64,000 nt of DNA from Thermophilibacter gallinarum (GCF_014982725.1 NZ_JADCJZ010000001.1:186001-250000); one strand, 5' to 3'. Positions 45,386 to 55,372 are shown, counted from the stretch's first letter. Program-made: numbers and translations. The notes: generated by a model not told the origin, from the sequence alone.

Positions 45386-46315
45386 TCAGATGCTCTGCTC
45401 CTCGCCGCGGACGAGGACCAAAAGGAACGTGAGGGTGAGGGCGAGAAGGACGTGGCGTCCGTGCGGCACGCGCAGGCGTGCGTCCTGCCCATTGAACTCG
45501 ACAGACGCTATGGGGCGGTTGGCCTGCGCGAGCTCGACCTTCTCGCCCAGCCAGTCGCCCTCCACGCTGACGTCGCAGCCCTCGAGCTCCCAAACCTCCG
45601 CAATGCCCGCGCGCATGCGCAGACTCTTACGCATTGTTACGGTGCCGACGCCGTCGATCTTCGCCTCGAGCGAGGGGAGCGGCGCGCCCGTCATGATGAG
45701 GCGATACGCCACTCGCGCGACCCTCGCGCCGGAGGCGTCCTCGATCTTCCAGCGCTCCCCGCGCGGCACGCTGGCGGTATGGCGAATGAGGCAGGGCTGC
45801 TCGTTCTTCTCGTCCAGAACCGTGACCATAAGATCATGCAGGCTGCCCTCTGTGTGGAGTCGCAGCTCGACGTTGCTCCCCAGCGCCCCTCGCAGCACGT
45901 GCAGAGAGGCGCTGCCGGCTGCGCGCGCTCGTGAGACGCCTGCGACGGCGAGTGCCGTCACGACCGGCGCCAGCGAGAGCGCCCCGCCGAGTGCCCCGAG
46001 CTCAGCCACGAGCGCCGGCGCCACGACCGCGGCGCCGACCATCCCGATGCCCGACGCGGCCGCATAGCTCACGCGCGCCCTTCTCCGTTCCTGGGCCTCG
46101 ACCGCGACCACCGTCTCGACGTCCCCTCTGACCAGCTCGTCAATCGTGACATCGAAGAGCGCGCTCATCAGGAGCAGCGACTGCGCGTCCGGCGTCGTCC
46201 TACCGGACTCCCAGTGCGAGATGGTCTGCCTGCTCACGAACAGCGCCGCAGCGAGTTCTTCCTGCGTGAAGCCCCGGGCCTGCCTGAGCTCCCGGATGCT
46301 TGAGCCTACGTCCAT
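45386..46315 (-). CDS. XRE-type transcriptional regulator with two membrane helices and a LURP/tubby-like C-terminal domain
   Basis: This 309-residue protein starts with an XRE helix-turn-helix (about 6-60: LRQARGFTQEELAAALFVSRQTISHWESGR). Two hydrophobic segments (about 84-125) follow. The C-terminal part (about 135-309) consists of beta-strand-like repeats ending in another hydrophobic stretch, HVLLALTLTFLLVLV. It resembles LURP-one/tubby-like phospholipid-binding folds, but that match is tentative. It could be a membrane-tethered regulator sensing lipid or envelope state. AAGGGGGG precedes the ATG. The glutaredoxin gene lies 81 bases upstream on the same strand. Confidence 0.75.
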   Translation of the reverse strand: MDVGSSIRELRQARGFTQEELAAALFVSRQTISHWESGRTTPDAQSLLLMSALFDVTIDELVRGDVETVVAVEAQERRRARVSYAAASGIGMVGAAVVAPALVAELGALGGALSLAPVVTALAVAGVSRARAAGSASLHVLRGALGSNVELRLHTEGSLHDLMVTVLDEKNEQPCLIRHTASVPRGERWKIEDASGARVARVAYRLIMTGAPLPSLEAKIDGVGTVTMRKSLRMRAGIAEVWELEGCDVSVEGDWLGEKVELAQANRPIASVEFNGQDARLRVPHGRHVLLALTLTFLLVLVRGEEQSI

Positions 46316-46396
46316 GGCGCCCCCCTTCGTTGGCGAGAGTGTACCCGGCCTCGAGCTATGCGTCTGTCAAATGTGATGTACAGATGCGCTGAGCTG

Positions 46397-46639
46397 CTAG
46401 TTCTCAAAACCCTTGGAAAGACGGGCGATGATGTCGTCCGACTCGTACAGCGGGACGCCGTCGATGAACAGGCAGGGGACCTGCGGCTTGCCGCCCGCGC
46501 GAACGAGCTCCTCGCGGGCGTCAGGGTCGCAGGTGATGTCGCGCAGGGGCATCTCGATGCTGCAGCGCTCCATGAAGCGCAGGACCTTCTGGCAGTAGGG
46601 GCAGGCAGGCATGATGAAGAGCTCGTAGCGACGTGCCAT
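46397..46639 (-). CDS. Glutaredoxin-like thiol oxidoreductase
   Basis: This 80-residue thioredoxin-fold protein has the dithiol motif Cys13-Pro-Tyr-Cys16 and the cis-proline segment QVPCLFIDG. It probably reduces disulfides or passes electrons to a client. The thiol donor in this organism (glutathione, mycothiol or thioredoxin reductase) is not shown by the sequence. AAAGGA precedes the ATG. It may share a transcript with the XRE gene. Confidence 0.85.
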   Translation of the reverse strand: MARRYELFIMPACPYCQKVLRFMERCSIEMPLRDITCDPDAREELVRAGGKPQVPCLFIDGVPLYESDDIIARLSKGFEN

Positions 46640-46750
46640 GGGCGTCCTTTCGGTCGACGGCGGGGCATTCTTCAGGGACTTGTACCCCGCGGTGGTCCCT
46701 CCGCGCCTTCGGATGGATAAAACCGGCTTTCGTGCAACATAACTCCGATT

Positions 46751-46951
46751 TCAAAATCAAAACGTCGACTCGTGTAGCGTGGTTTTGTCCCAAGCCAGCA
46801 AAACGATTTAATAATGCATATGCTCAACTGGGCAAATTTGAACAGCCGGCGTCGCGGGCGACAAAATTTGGGAAATCTGCGCTACACGAGCGGGCGTTTT
46901 GATTCCCAAACAGGGTCCGACGCAGCACGAGCGGCCGTTTTGGACAATTCG
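46751..46951. repeat. Three-unit convergent repeat array between the glutaredoxin gene and thrH
   Basis: The forward unit at 46751-46779 contains AATCAAAACG and CTCGTGTAGCG. Reverse units lie at 46880-46910 and 46921-46951 (CGCTACACGAG, then CGTTTTGATT; CGCAGCACGAG, then CGTTTTGG). A second inner pairing (TTTTGTCCCAA with GACAAAATTTGGG) lies between. The middle, near 46800-46840, is AT-rich. This fills a 394-base gap between divergent genes, with no gene seen. Confidence 0.75.
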
Positions 46952-47033
46952 ACGCCGTCCGCCGCCCGTTGCGAAACCGAAACCATTGCTGTGTATGATG
47001 GCGAGAAGAAGACGGCTCGACGAAGGAGCATCC

Positions 47034-47633
47034 ATGAACATCGTCTGCCTCGACCTTGAGGGCGTGCTCGTCCCGGAGATCTGGATCGCGTTCTCCGAAG
47101 AGTCCGGCATCCCGGAGCTCTCCCGCACCACGCGCGACGAGCCGGACTACGACAAGCTCATGGCCTTCCGCATCGCCACGCTGCGCGAGCATGGGCTGGG
47201 GCTGCCCCAGATCCAGGAGGTCATCGCTCGTATCGACCCGCTGCCCGGCGCGCGCGAGTTCCTGGACGCGCTGCGCGAGCGCACACAGGTCGTGATTCTC
47301 TCCGACACGTTCGAGGAGTTCGCGCGCCCGCTCATGGCCAAGCTGGGCTGGCCCACGCTGCTGTGCAACTCGCTCGAGGTGGCCCCGTCCGGCGAGATCC
47401 TCGCCCACCGCATGCGCTGCGAGAACTCCAAGCTCACGACCGTCCGTGCGCTCCAGAGCTGCGGCTTTGACACCATCGCCGCTGGCGACTCCTTCAACGA
47501 CCTCGCGATGATCCGCGCGAGCAAGGCGGGCTTCCTTTTCCGCAGCACGCCGCAGATCCAGGCGGACAACCCCGACCTTCCGGCGTTCACCGAGTACGCG
47601 GACCTTCTCGCTGCCGTGACGGAGGCGCTCTAG
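47034..47633 (+). CDS. thrH: HAD phosphatase, ThrH type (phosphoserine phosphatase / homoserine kinase-like)
   Basis: This 199-residue protein starts MNIVCLDLEGVLVPEIW, where DLEG replaces the usual DxDG of phosphoserine phosphatases. That is the hallmark of ThrH. GDSFNDLAM near 151-159 is the metal motif. ThrH can dephosphorylate phosphoserine and transfer the phosphate to homoserine, and which activity matters here is unknown. The open frame starts at 46899, but the ATG at 47034 follows AAGGAG. A possible -10 TATGAT lies at 46994-46999. Confidence 0.88.
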   Translation: MNIVCLDLEGVLVPEIWIAFSEESGIPELSRTTRDEPDYDKLMAFRIATLREHGLGLPQIQEVIARIDPLPGAREFLDALRERTQVVILSDTFEEFARPLMAKLGWPTLLCNSLEVAPSGEILAHRMRCENSKLTTVRALQSCGFDTIAAGDSFNDLAMIRASKAGFLFRSTPQIQADNPDLPAFTEYADLLAAVTEAL

Positions 47634-47634
47634 C

Positions 47635-48243
47635 ATGTCGACGCTCTACGTGCTCCGCCACGGCCAGACCGAGTTCAACCTGCAGAAGCGGGTCCAGGGA
47701 CGCTGCGACTCGCCGCTCACCGAGCTGGGCGTCGAGCAGGCGCGCGGCGCGGGGCGCTGGCTCGCCGCACGGGGCGTTCGCTTCGACCGGATGTGCACCT
47801 CGCCGCTCGGCCGGGCGGTCTCGACGCTCGAGGTGGTGCGCGAGGAGCTGCGCGCCGCGGGCGAGAAGGACCTGCCGCCCGTGGAGCCCATGGACGGCCT
47901 CATGGAGCGCAGCTACGGCGTGTTCGAGGGCGGGCCGCAGGCGGACGTGCCGACGGAGCTGTGGGACCCGGGCGAGTCGCTCGTCCCGTACGGCGGGGAG
48001 GGGAGCGTCGCCCTGCGAAAGCGTGTCGTCGCCGCCATGACCGATGTCATGAGCGCGCCGGGCGTCGACTGCGCGCTGGCGGTCTGTCACGGATCCGCCA
48101 CGCTGCAGTTCAAGCTCGCCTGGGAGGGGCTCGCGCGCTGTCCCCAGGATGTGCGTCTCGGTAACTGCTGCGTGCTGGTCTACGAGTTCGACCCCGAGGC
48201 GCTCACCTTCGCGTGCGAGAAGATCGTGAACCAGGAGGCGTGA
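47635..48243 (+). CDS. Histidine phosphatase (phosphoglycerate-mutase-like) family protein
   Basis: This 202-residue protein has RHGQT (8-12) with the phospho-accepting His9. MERSYGVFEGG and the second catalytic histidine in CHGSA are also present. It could be a phosphatase for sugar phosphates or a cobalamin-pathway phosphatase. True glycolytic mutase is unlikely, given the length and missing signature segments. It starts 1 base after thrH, so the two are co-translated. Confidence 0.85.
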   Translation: MSTLYVLRHGQTEFNLQKRVQGRCDSPLTELGVEQARGAGRWLAARGVRFDRMCTSPLGRAVSTLEVVREELRAAGEKDLPPVEPMDGLMERSYGVFEGGPQADVPTELWDPGESLVPYGGEGSVALRKRVVAAMTDVMSAPGVDCALAVCHGSATLQFKLAWEGLARCPQDVRLGNCCVLVYEFDPEALTFACEKIVNQEA

Positions 48244-48254
48244 CGCCCCGCGCC

Positions 48255-48367
48255 CGGGTTAGAAATAACGCATCGTCCCCGTCCGAAGCGCATCTCGGAG
48301 GGGGACGATGCGGTCGTTTTAACCCAAACGGCGGCGCGGACGGGGACGATGTGGTCGTTCTAACCCG
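48255..48367. repeat. Three-unit convergent repeat array upstream of rplC
   Basis: The forward unit is at 48255-48284 (CGGGTTAGAAATAACG, then CATCGTCCCCGTCC). Reverse units are at 48301-48325 and 48338-48367. The 384-base gap between the phosphatase gene and rplC holds this array, the GATACGC motif, the promoter and a leader. Confidence 0.8.
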
Positions 48368-48391
48368 CCCGGCACGCGTCGCCACACCCCA

Positions 48392-48412
48392 TGGATACGC
48401 CCGGGAGCGCGG
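48392..48412 (+). promoter_or_regulatory. GATACGC motif upstream of rplC
   Basis: TGGATACGCCCGG, then GAG, then CGCGG. It matches the motif before tRNA-Tyr, rpsL and rplB. Here it lies 56 bases before the recognised -35. Confidence 0.5.
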
Positions 48413-48456
48413 AACGTGCCGCCGCAGCTCAGCGCACCTAAAAAATGTATGGAGAC

Positions 48457-48500
48457 ATTGTGCAGCCGCGCTGGCGCGTGTAGACTAGACGGGCTGCACA
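48457..48500 (+). promoter_or_regulatory. rplC promoter inside a perfect 10-bp inverted repeat
   Basis: TTGTGC (48457-48462), 17 bases and TAGACT (48480-48485). TTGTGCAGCC (48457-48466) and GGCTGCACAA (48491-48500) are perfect inverted arms. They cover the -35 and the expected transcription start, an operator-like arrangement. Confidence 0.65.
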
Positions 48501-48627
48501 AAAGGGGACAGCTGTGCCGAGAGGCCATGAAATACCCTTTGAGCAGCAGATACAGGACGTGGTCCGCTGGGGACGGGCGCAAGGGGCGCCCGACAGATCC
48601 CATGACCACCGAGGGTTAGGAAAGCGT
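48501..48627 (+). promoter_or_regulatory. Untranslated leader of the rplC operon
   Basis: About 130 bases separate the promoter from rplC. GGGCGC/GCGCCC can form a small hairpin near 48575-48592. An open frame runs through it in phase with rplC, but it has no convincing ribosome site. An autoregulatory role like the E. coli S10 leader is possible but unproven. Confidence 0.4.
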
Positions 48628-49248
48628 ATGGTCAGCACGATCCTTGGCCGCAAGCTTGGGATGACGCAGATCTGGGACGAGAACGACAACGTCGTGCCCG
48701 TCACCGTCATCCAGGCTGGCCCCTGCACTGTCTCGCAGGTCAAGACGAAGGCGACCGACGGCTACGACGCCGTCCAGATCGGCTTCGGAGACATCTCCGA
48801 CAAGCACGTCAACAAGCCCATGGCCGGCCACTTCAAGGCCGCCGGCGTCGAGCCGATGCGCTACCTCCGCGAGGTCCGCGTCGAGAACGGCGAGGAGCAC
48901 AAGACCGGTGACGTGGTCACCGTCGCCGACTTCGCCGACGTCAAGTCCGTCGACGTCATCGGCACCTCCAAGGGCAAGGGCTTCCAGGGCACCATCAAGC
49001 GCTGGAACTTCTCCCGCGGCCCCATGACCCACGGCTCCCGCAACCAGCGCCGCCCGGGCTCCATCGGCCAGTGCGCCTACCCCGCGCGCGTCCGCAAGGG
49101 CCTGCACATGTACGGCCACATGGGCGACGAGCGCGTGACGGTCAAGAACCTCAAGCTCGTCCGCATCGACGCCGAGCAGAACCTCATGCTCGTCAAGGGC
49201 GCTGTCCCCGGCGGCAAGAACGCTCTCGTCCAGGTCCGCATGGCCTAA
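48628..49248 (+). CDS. rplC: Ribosomal protein L3
   Basis: This 206-residue protein near the peptidyl-transferase centre starts MVSTILGRKLGMTQIWDEN and includes KGKGFQGTIKRWNFSRGPMTHGSRNQRRPGSIG. An upstream in-frame start at 48514 would add 38 unrelated residues and is rejected. It is the first gene of the main ribosomal superoperon in this genome, since rpsJ lies elsewhere. Confidence 0.97.
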   Translation: MVSTILGRKLGMTQIWDENDNVVPVTVIQAGPCTVSQVKTKATDGYDAVQIGFGDISDKHVNKPMAGHFKAAGVEPMRYLREVRVENGEEHKTGDVVTVADFADVKSVDVIGTSKGKGFQGTIKRWNFSRGPMTHGSRNQRRPGSIGQCAYPARVRKGLHMYGHMGDERVTVKNLKLVRIDAEQNLMLVKGAVPGGKNALVQVRMA

Positions 49249-49285
49249 GTGCCAGGAAATCTCTTAGGCTAACAAGGAGGACAGA

Positions 49286-49912
49286 ATGTCCAAGTACGCA
49301 ATCAAGAACGTCGAGGGGGCTGAGGTCGGCCAGGCCGAGCTCTCCGCCGACGTCTTCGGCATCGAGCCGAACATCCCCGTCATCCACCAGGTCGTGGTCT
49401 GCCAGGACAGCTGCGCTCGTCAGGGCACCCACGCCGTGAAGAACCGTCACGACGTCTCTGGCGGCGGCGCCAAGCCCTACCGTCAGAAGGGCACCGGCCG
49501 CGCTCGCCAGGGTTCCACCCGCGCCGCGCAGTGGACCGGCGGCGGCGTCGTCTTCGGTCCCACCCCGCGCACCCACAACAAGCGCATCAACAACAAGATG
49601 GTGAAGCTCGCCATGCGCTCCGTGCTCTCCGGCAAGGTTGCCGACCAGGAGCTCGTGCTCGTCGACGCCCTCTCCTTCGAGAAGCCGTCCACGAAGCAGG
49701 CCAAGGCCCTTCTCGGCGCCCTCGGCATCGGCGACAAGCGCGTGACCATCGTCGTCCCCGACGATGACGTCAACACCTACCTCTCGTTCCGCAACCTCGC
49801 CGGCGTCAACGTCATCGGCGTCTCCGAGGCCACCACGCGCACCCTCATCGACAACGGCGCGCTCGTCATGACCGCCGACATCGCGAATCAGTTCGGGGAG
49901 GTGCTCGCATAA
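49286..49912 (+). CDS. rplD: Ribosomal protein L4
   Basis: This 208-residue protein has the long exit-tunnel loop around [40 protein letters not shown] precedes the ATG. In E. coli L4 represses the S10 operon. Its stop overlaps the rplW start by one base. Confidence 0.97.
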   Translation: MSKYAIKNVEGAEVGQAELSADVFGIEPNIPVIHQVVVCQDSCARQGTHAVKNRHDVSGGGAKPYRQKGTGRARQGSTRAAQWTGGGVVFGPTPRTHNKRINNKMVKLAMRSVLSGKVADQELVLVDALSFEKPSTKQAKALLGALGIGDKRVTIVVPDDDVNTYLSFRNLAGVNVIGVSEATTRTLIDNGALVMTADIANQFGEVLA

Positions 49913-50214
49913 TGAACTCCGCCTACGACGTGATCATCCGCCCGATCGTCTCCGAGCGTTCCTTCGACCTCATGGAGCAGGGCAAGTACACCTTCGAGGT
50001 GGCCAAGTCCGCCCCCAAGGAGGAGATCGCCAGCGCCGTGGAGAAGCTCTTCGGCGTCCACGTGGTCAAGGTCAACACGCTCAACGTCTCCGGCAAGAAG
50101 AAGCGCGTCCGCTACCAGACCCCTGGTACCACGCGCTCCTGGAAGAAGGCCGTCGTGACCCTCGCCGCCGGCGAGACGATCGAGATCTTCGGCAACCAGC
50201 AGGCCGCTGAGTAG
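49912..50214 (+). CDS. rplW: Ribosomal protein L23
   Basis: This 100-residue protein at the tunnel exit docks trigger factor and SRP. It begins [28 protein letters not shown]. The ATG overlaps the rplD stop (TAATG), giving tight coupling. A 136-base gap with a hairpin and a GATACGC motif separates it from rplB. Confidence 0.97.
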   Translation: MNSAYDVIIRPIVSERSFDLMEQGKYTFEVAKSAPKEEIASAVEKLFGVHVVKVNTLNVSGKKKRVRYQTPGTTRSWKKAVVTLAAGETIEIFGNQQAAE

Positions 50215-50221
50215 CGCTTCC

Positions 50222-50246
50222 GCCCGGGCCCCGCTTGGGGCTCGGG
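50222..50246 (+). terminator. Hairpin between rplW and rplB
   Basis: GCCCGGGCCCC and GGGGCTCGGGC around a GCTT loop. No T tract follows, so it may be a processing or pausing site within the operon. Confidence 0.45.
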
Positions 50247-50263
50247 CAGCATGCCGCGCAGGA

Positions 50264-50284
50264 TGGATACGCGCGGTACCGTGG
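50264..50284 (+). promoter_or_regulatory. GATACGC motif upstream of rplB
   Basis: TGGATACGCGCGG, then TAC, then CGTGG. It is nearly identical to the element ahead of rpsL. No clear -35/-10 pair follows. It lies 67 bases before the rplB start. Confidence 0.5.
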
Positions 50285-50350
50285 TAATCCGGTGTCGGTC
50301 CGCCACTCCCTGAGCGGGCCGGCCAACGGAACAGAAGGGAAAGGTTTTAC

Positions 50351-51187
<837 letters not shown>

Positions 51188-51217
51188 TCGGAACACGAGT
51201 AGTAGGAGATAGAAAGC

Positions 51218-51478
51218 ATGAGCAGAAGTCTCAAGAAGGGCCCGTTCGTGGAGACTCGCCTCCTCGCGCGTGTCGCCGCTCAGAACGAGGCCGGCACCAA
51301 GGAGGTCATCAAGACCTGGTCGCGCTCCTCGACCATCTTCCCCGAGATGGTCGGTCACACGATCGCCGTCCACGACGGCCGCAAGCACGTGCCTGTGTAC
51401 GTCACCGAGTCCATGGTCGGGCACAAGCTGGGCGAGTTCGCCCCCACCCGCACGTTCCGTGGCCACAAGGCCAACTAG
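51218..51478 (+). CDS. rpsS: Ribosomal protein S19
   Basis: This 86-residue head protein of the small subunit begins [19 protein letters not shown] and ends [15 protein letters not shown]. Its normal partner order (rplB-rpsS-rplV-rpsC) is kept. Confidence 0.97.
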   Translation: MSRSLKKGPFVETRLLARVAAQNEAGTKEVIKTWSRSSTIFPEMVGHTIAVHDGRKHVPVYVTESMVGHKLGEFAPTRTFRGHKAN

Positions 51479-51493
51479 GGAGGTAGGAGCTAG

Positions 51494-51853
51494 ATGCCTC
51501 AGAACAACACCAACGAGGTTCGCGCCACGGCCAAGTACGTGCGCATCGCGCCGCGCAAGGCCCGCGCCGTCGTCTCGCTGATCCGCAACCTCCCCGTTGA
51601 GAAGGCCCTCGAGGTCCTGCAGTTCTCGACCCGCGCCGCCTCCGTCGACGTGGCCAAGGTCCTGCGCTCCGCGATCGCCAACGCCGAGAACAACAACGGC
51701 ATGCGCGCCGAGAACCTCTTCGTCAAGCTTGCCTACGTTGACGAGGGCCCCACCCTCAAGCGCATCCGTCCGCGCGCCAAGGGCTCTGCCTCCCGCATCA
51801 ACAAGCGCATGAGCCACATCACCGTCGTCGTCGCTCCTCGAAAGGAGGCGTAA
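51494..51853 (+). CDS. rplV: Ribosomal protein L22
   Basis: This 119-residue protein lines the exit tunnel with its beta hairpin (LKRIRPRAKGSASRINKRMSHI), where macrolide-resistance changes occur in other species. The start follows GGGAGGTAGGAG. rpsC begins 6 bases after the stop. Confidence 0.97.
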   Translation: MPQNNTNEVRATAKYVRIAPRKARAVVSLIRNLPVEKALEVLQFSTRAASVDVAKVLRSAIANAENNNGMRAENLFVKLAYVDEGPTLKRIRPRAKGSASRINKRMSHITVVVAPRKEA

Positions 51854-51859
51854 GCGAGC

Positions 51860-52995
<1,136 letters not shown>

Positions 52996-52998
52996 TCA

Positions 52999-53214
52999 AT
53001 GAAGTACAAGGACATCCAGGCCATGAGCGACGACGAGCTCGCCAAGAAGCTGGAGGAGGGCCGCGCTGAGCTCTTCAACCTCCGCTTCCAGATGGCCACG
53101 AGCCAGCTCGACAACACGGCTCGCGTCAAGACCGTGAAGAAGGACATCGCGCGCGTCCTCACCGAGCAGCGCGCCCGTCAGATCGCCGCGGAGAAGTCCG
53201 CTGCCCAGAACTAA
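52999..53214 (+). CDS. rpmC: Ribosomal protein L29
   Basis: This 71-residue protein is two helices near the tunnel exit, with [33 protein letters not shown]. It begins 3 bases after rplP. GGGGAGGAA at the end of rplP is its ribosome site. Confidence 0.96.
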   Translation: MKYKDIQAMSDDELAKKLEEGRAELFNLRFQMATSQLDNTARVKTVKKDIARVLTEQRARQIAAEKSAAQN

Positions 53215-53228
53215 CCAGGAGAATGACT

Positions 53229-53495
53229 ATGGCTGAGACCGAGAAGAGGAACGCGCGCAAGGTCGTCACCGGGACGGTCGTCTCCATCTCTGGCGACAAG
53301 TCCATCACGGTGAAGATCGACTACCGCAAGCGTCACCCCAAGTACGGCAAGATGATGACCATCTCGAAGAAGCTCCACGCCCACGACGAGAAGAACGAGT
53401 GCGGCATCGGCGACCTCGTGACCGTCATGGAGACGCGTCCGCTCTCCAAGACCAAGCGTTGGCGTCTCGTGGAGATCGTCGAGCGCGCTAAGTAA
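53229..53495 (+). CDS. rpsQ: Ribosomal protein S17
   Basis: This 88-residue OB-fold protein of the small subunit contains [27 protein letters not shown] and [16 protein letters not shown]. An ATG at 53223 abuts AGGAGA, so the ATG at 53229, with proper spacing, is preferred. Confidence 0.96.
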   Translation: MAETEKRNARKVVTGTVVSISGDKSITVKIDYRKRHPKYGKMMTISKKLHAHDEKNECGIGDLVTVMETRPLSKTKRWRLVEIVERAK

Positions 53496-53571
53496 GTATC
53501 AGTGACAAGCTCCCCAAGTGCGTCGCGCGTGTGGGCGCACCTCTGGGAGGCACACGTTCGGAGGAACACCA

Positions 53572-53940
53572 ATGATTCAGATGGAGACCATGCTCAACGT
53601 CGCTGACAACAGCGGCGCTCGGCGCGTGAAGTGCGTCAAGGTCCTCGGTGGCTCCAAGCGTCGCTACGCCGGCCTTGCCGACGTCATCATCGGCGCCGTT
53701 CAGGAGGCCACCCCGGGCGGCTCGGTGAAGAAGGGCGACATCGTCCGCTGCGTCATCGTGCGCACCACCAAGGAGACCCGCCGCAAGGACGGCAGCTACA
53801 TCAAGTTCGACCAGAACGCCTGCGTCCTGGTCGACAAGGAGGGCGAGCCCAAGGGCACCCGTATCTTCGGGCCCGTCGCTCGTGAGCTCCGCGACCACAA
53901 GTACATGAAGATCGTCTCGCTCGCGCCTGAGACGCTCTAG
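53572..53940 (+). CDS. rplN: Ribosomal protein L14
   Basis: This 122-residue protein begins [19 protein letters not shown], the universal L14 start, and has exactly the usual length. The ATG at 53572 follows GGAGG. The open frame upstream to 53518 is not part of the gene. Confidence 0.98.
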   Translation: MIQMETMLNVADNSGARRVKCVKVLGGSKRRYAGLADVIIGAVQEATPGGSVKKGDIVRCVIVRTTKETRRKDGSYIKFDQNACVLVDKEGEPKGTRIFGPVARELRDHKYMKIVSLAPETL

Positions 53941-53953
53941 GGAGTGAGTGAAT

Positions 53954-54271
53954 ATGGCGAAGATGAACGTGAAGACGGGCGACAAGGTCGTCGTCCTCTC
54001 CGGTAAGGACAAGGGCAAGGAGGGCCAGGTCATCCGCGCCCTTCCCGCCGAGGGCAAGGTCATCGTCGAGGGCGTCGCCGTCGTCAAGAAGGCCGTCCGC
54101 CCGACCGCCCAGAACCAGCAGGGTGGCTTCGTCGAGAAGGAGGCGGCCATCGACGTGTCCAACGTCATGCTGGTCTGCCCCAAGTGCGGCAAGCCCGCGC
54201 GCGTCGGCCACGACGTCAACGACAAGGGCGACAAGGTCCGCGTCTGCAAGAAGTGCGGCGCCCAGTTCTAA
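53954..54271 (+). CDS. rplX: Ribosomal protein L24 with C-terminal zinc ribbon
   Basis: This 105-residue assembly-initiator protein has the KOW motif at its N terminus (VKTGDKVVVLSGKDKGKEGQV). Its C-terminal part carries cysteines 75, 78, 98 and 101 in two CxxC pairs, the zinc-binding version of L24. The ATG at 53954 is chosen over the GTG at 53948 for spacing to GGAG. A long inverted repeat and 481 bases without a gene follow. Confidence 0.95.
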   Translation: MAKMNVKTGDKVVVLSGKDKGKEGQVIRALPAEGKVIVEGVAVVKKAVRPTAQNQQGGFVEKEAAIDVSNVMLVCPKCGKPARVGHDVNDKGDKVRVCKKCGAQF

Positions 54272-54295
54272 GAGCCTGACCTGAGTGCCATCCGG

Positions 54296-54361
54296 GAGGC
54301 CCCCGGTTCATCTCCGAGAAGTGCGCTGCGCGGAACTTCTCTCCGATGAACCGGGGGCCTC
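54296..54361. terminator. 66-bp inverted repeat after rplX
   Basis: Left arm GAGGCCCCCGGTTCATC plus CGAGAAGT and right arm AACTTCTC plus GATGAACCGGGGGCCTC. There is no T tract. It splits the ribosomal operon between L24 and L5. Confidence 0.7.
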
Positions 54362-54415
54362 TCTGCGTTGACGCGCGGGGTCAGGCTCGTTCTTGTCGCC
54401 GCACTGGTCTTTCTC

Positions 54416-54521
54416 GTTAGGAAAACGGGCGCGTCCCCGTCTGGGCGGCGAGAAAAACGGGGACACGCCAGGATTACTAACCCGGAAACGTTTCCGGAGG
54501 GGGATGGGCGCCAATTCCTAA
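54416..54521. repeat. Three-unit convergent repeat array between rplX and rplE
   Basis: The forward unit GTTAGGAAAACGGGCGCGTC starts at 54416. Reverse units are at 54457-54481 (ACGGGGACACGCC, then ATTACTAAC) and 54500-54521 (GGATGGGCGCCAATTCCTAAC). The unit core GTTAGGAA is shared with the 11.7 kb array. The rest of the gap to 54752 holds no gene that I can see. A promoter for rplE is expected there but is not clear. Confidence 0.7.
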
Positions 54522-54752
54522 CCGGTCATCGGGAGCGCGGTGGCGAGAAGGACCGTGCGCTCGAATGTGCAGGAACGGTGCCGCCGAGTTCGTCGTTCCC
54601 TTTTGTGGAGAAAGGGCGTAATATGTTTCCTTGCGTCTGTAGGTAGGGAGGATTCTGCCTCGGGCGCATGACAAGGCTCCCGGCCCCGCCAAGGCAGGGA
54701 GGTACGAGGTTGGAAACCCCGTGCTGAGAACCCCAGGATCTAAGGAGCGAAC

Positions 54753-55310
54753 ATGGCAGACAAGTACGTCCCGCGTCTCAAGGAGCAGTATTTCGCCACC
54801 GTGCGTGACGAGCTCCAGAAGCAGTTCGGCTACAAGAACGTCAACCAGATTCCCAAGATCGAGAAGATCGTGGTGAACATGGGCGTCGGCGAGGCCGCCA
54901 CGGACGCCAAGGCCATCGACGGCGCCGTCGCCGACCTGCGCGCCATCACCGGCCAGCAGCCGCTGATCACCCACGCCCGCAAGTCCATCGCCACCTTCCA
55001 CCTGCGCGCCGGCATGCCGATCGGCGCCAAGGTCACCCTCCGCGGCGACCGCATGTGGGAGTTCCTCGATCGCCTGATCTCCATCGCCATCCCGCGCATC
55101 CGCGACTTCCGCGGCATCTCCCCGAAGAGCTTCGACGGCCGTGGCAACTTCTCCATGGGCGTCACCGAGCAGCTCATCTTCCCGGAGATCGACTTCGACA
55201 AGATCGATCACACCCGCGGCATGGACATCACCATCGTGACCACCGCCCAGACCGACGACGAGGGCAAGGCGCTTCTCAAGGCCTTCCACTTCCCGTTCAA
55301 GGCTGAGTAG
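54753..55310 (+). CDS. rplE: Ribosomal protein L5
   Basis: This 185-residue protein binds 5S rRNA and contains [34 protein letters not shown] and [27 protein letters not shown] precedes the ATG. It starts the second half of the ribosomal cluster after an unusually long gap. Confidence 0.98.
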   Translation: MADKYVPRLKEQYFATVRDELQKQFGYKNVNQIPKIEKIVVNMGVGEAATDAKAIDGAVADLRAITGQQPLITHARKSIATFHLRAGMPIGAKVTLRGDRMWEFLDRLISIAIPRIRDFRGISPKSFDGRGNFSMGVTEQLIFPEIDFDKIDHTRGMDITIVTTAQTDDEGKALLKAFHFPFKAE

Positions 55311-55325
55311 GTCGTATATCAACAA

Positions 55326-55349
55326 GACGCCCCGCGCGAACGGGGCGTC
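55326..55349 (+). other. Hairpin between rplE and rpsN
   Basis: GACGCCCCG and CGGGGCGTC around a CGCGAA loop. There is no T tract. It is probably an RNA stability or processing site. Confidence 0.5.
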
Positions 55350-55372
55350 GGGATTGCACTGAAGGAGGATTT

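Noticed and set aside
46994-46999. Full promoter for thrH
   Set aside because: TATGAT is plausible, but the nearest -35-like box (TTGCGA) is 19 bases away, so I mention it only inside the gene entry.
48514-48627. N-terminal extension of L3 starting at 48514
   Set aside because: The 38 extra residues look like leader sequence, and L3 proteins start MVSTILGRKLGMTQ-like. No ribosome site fits 48514.
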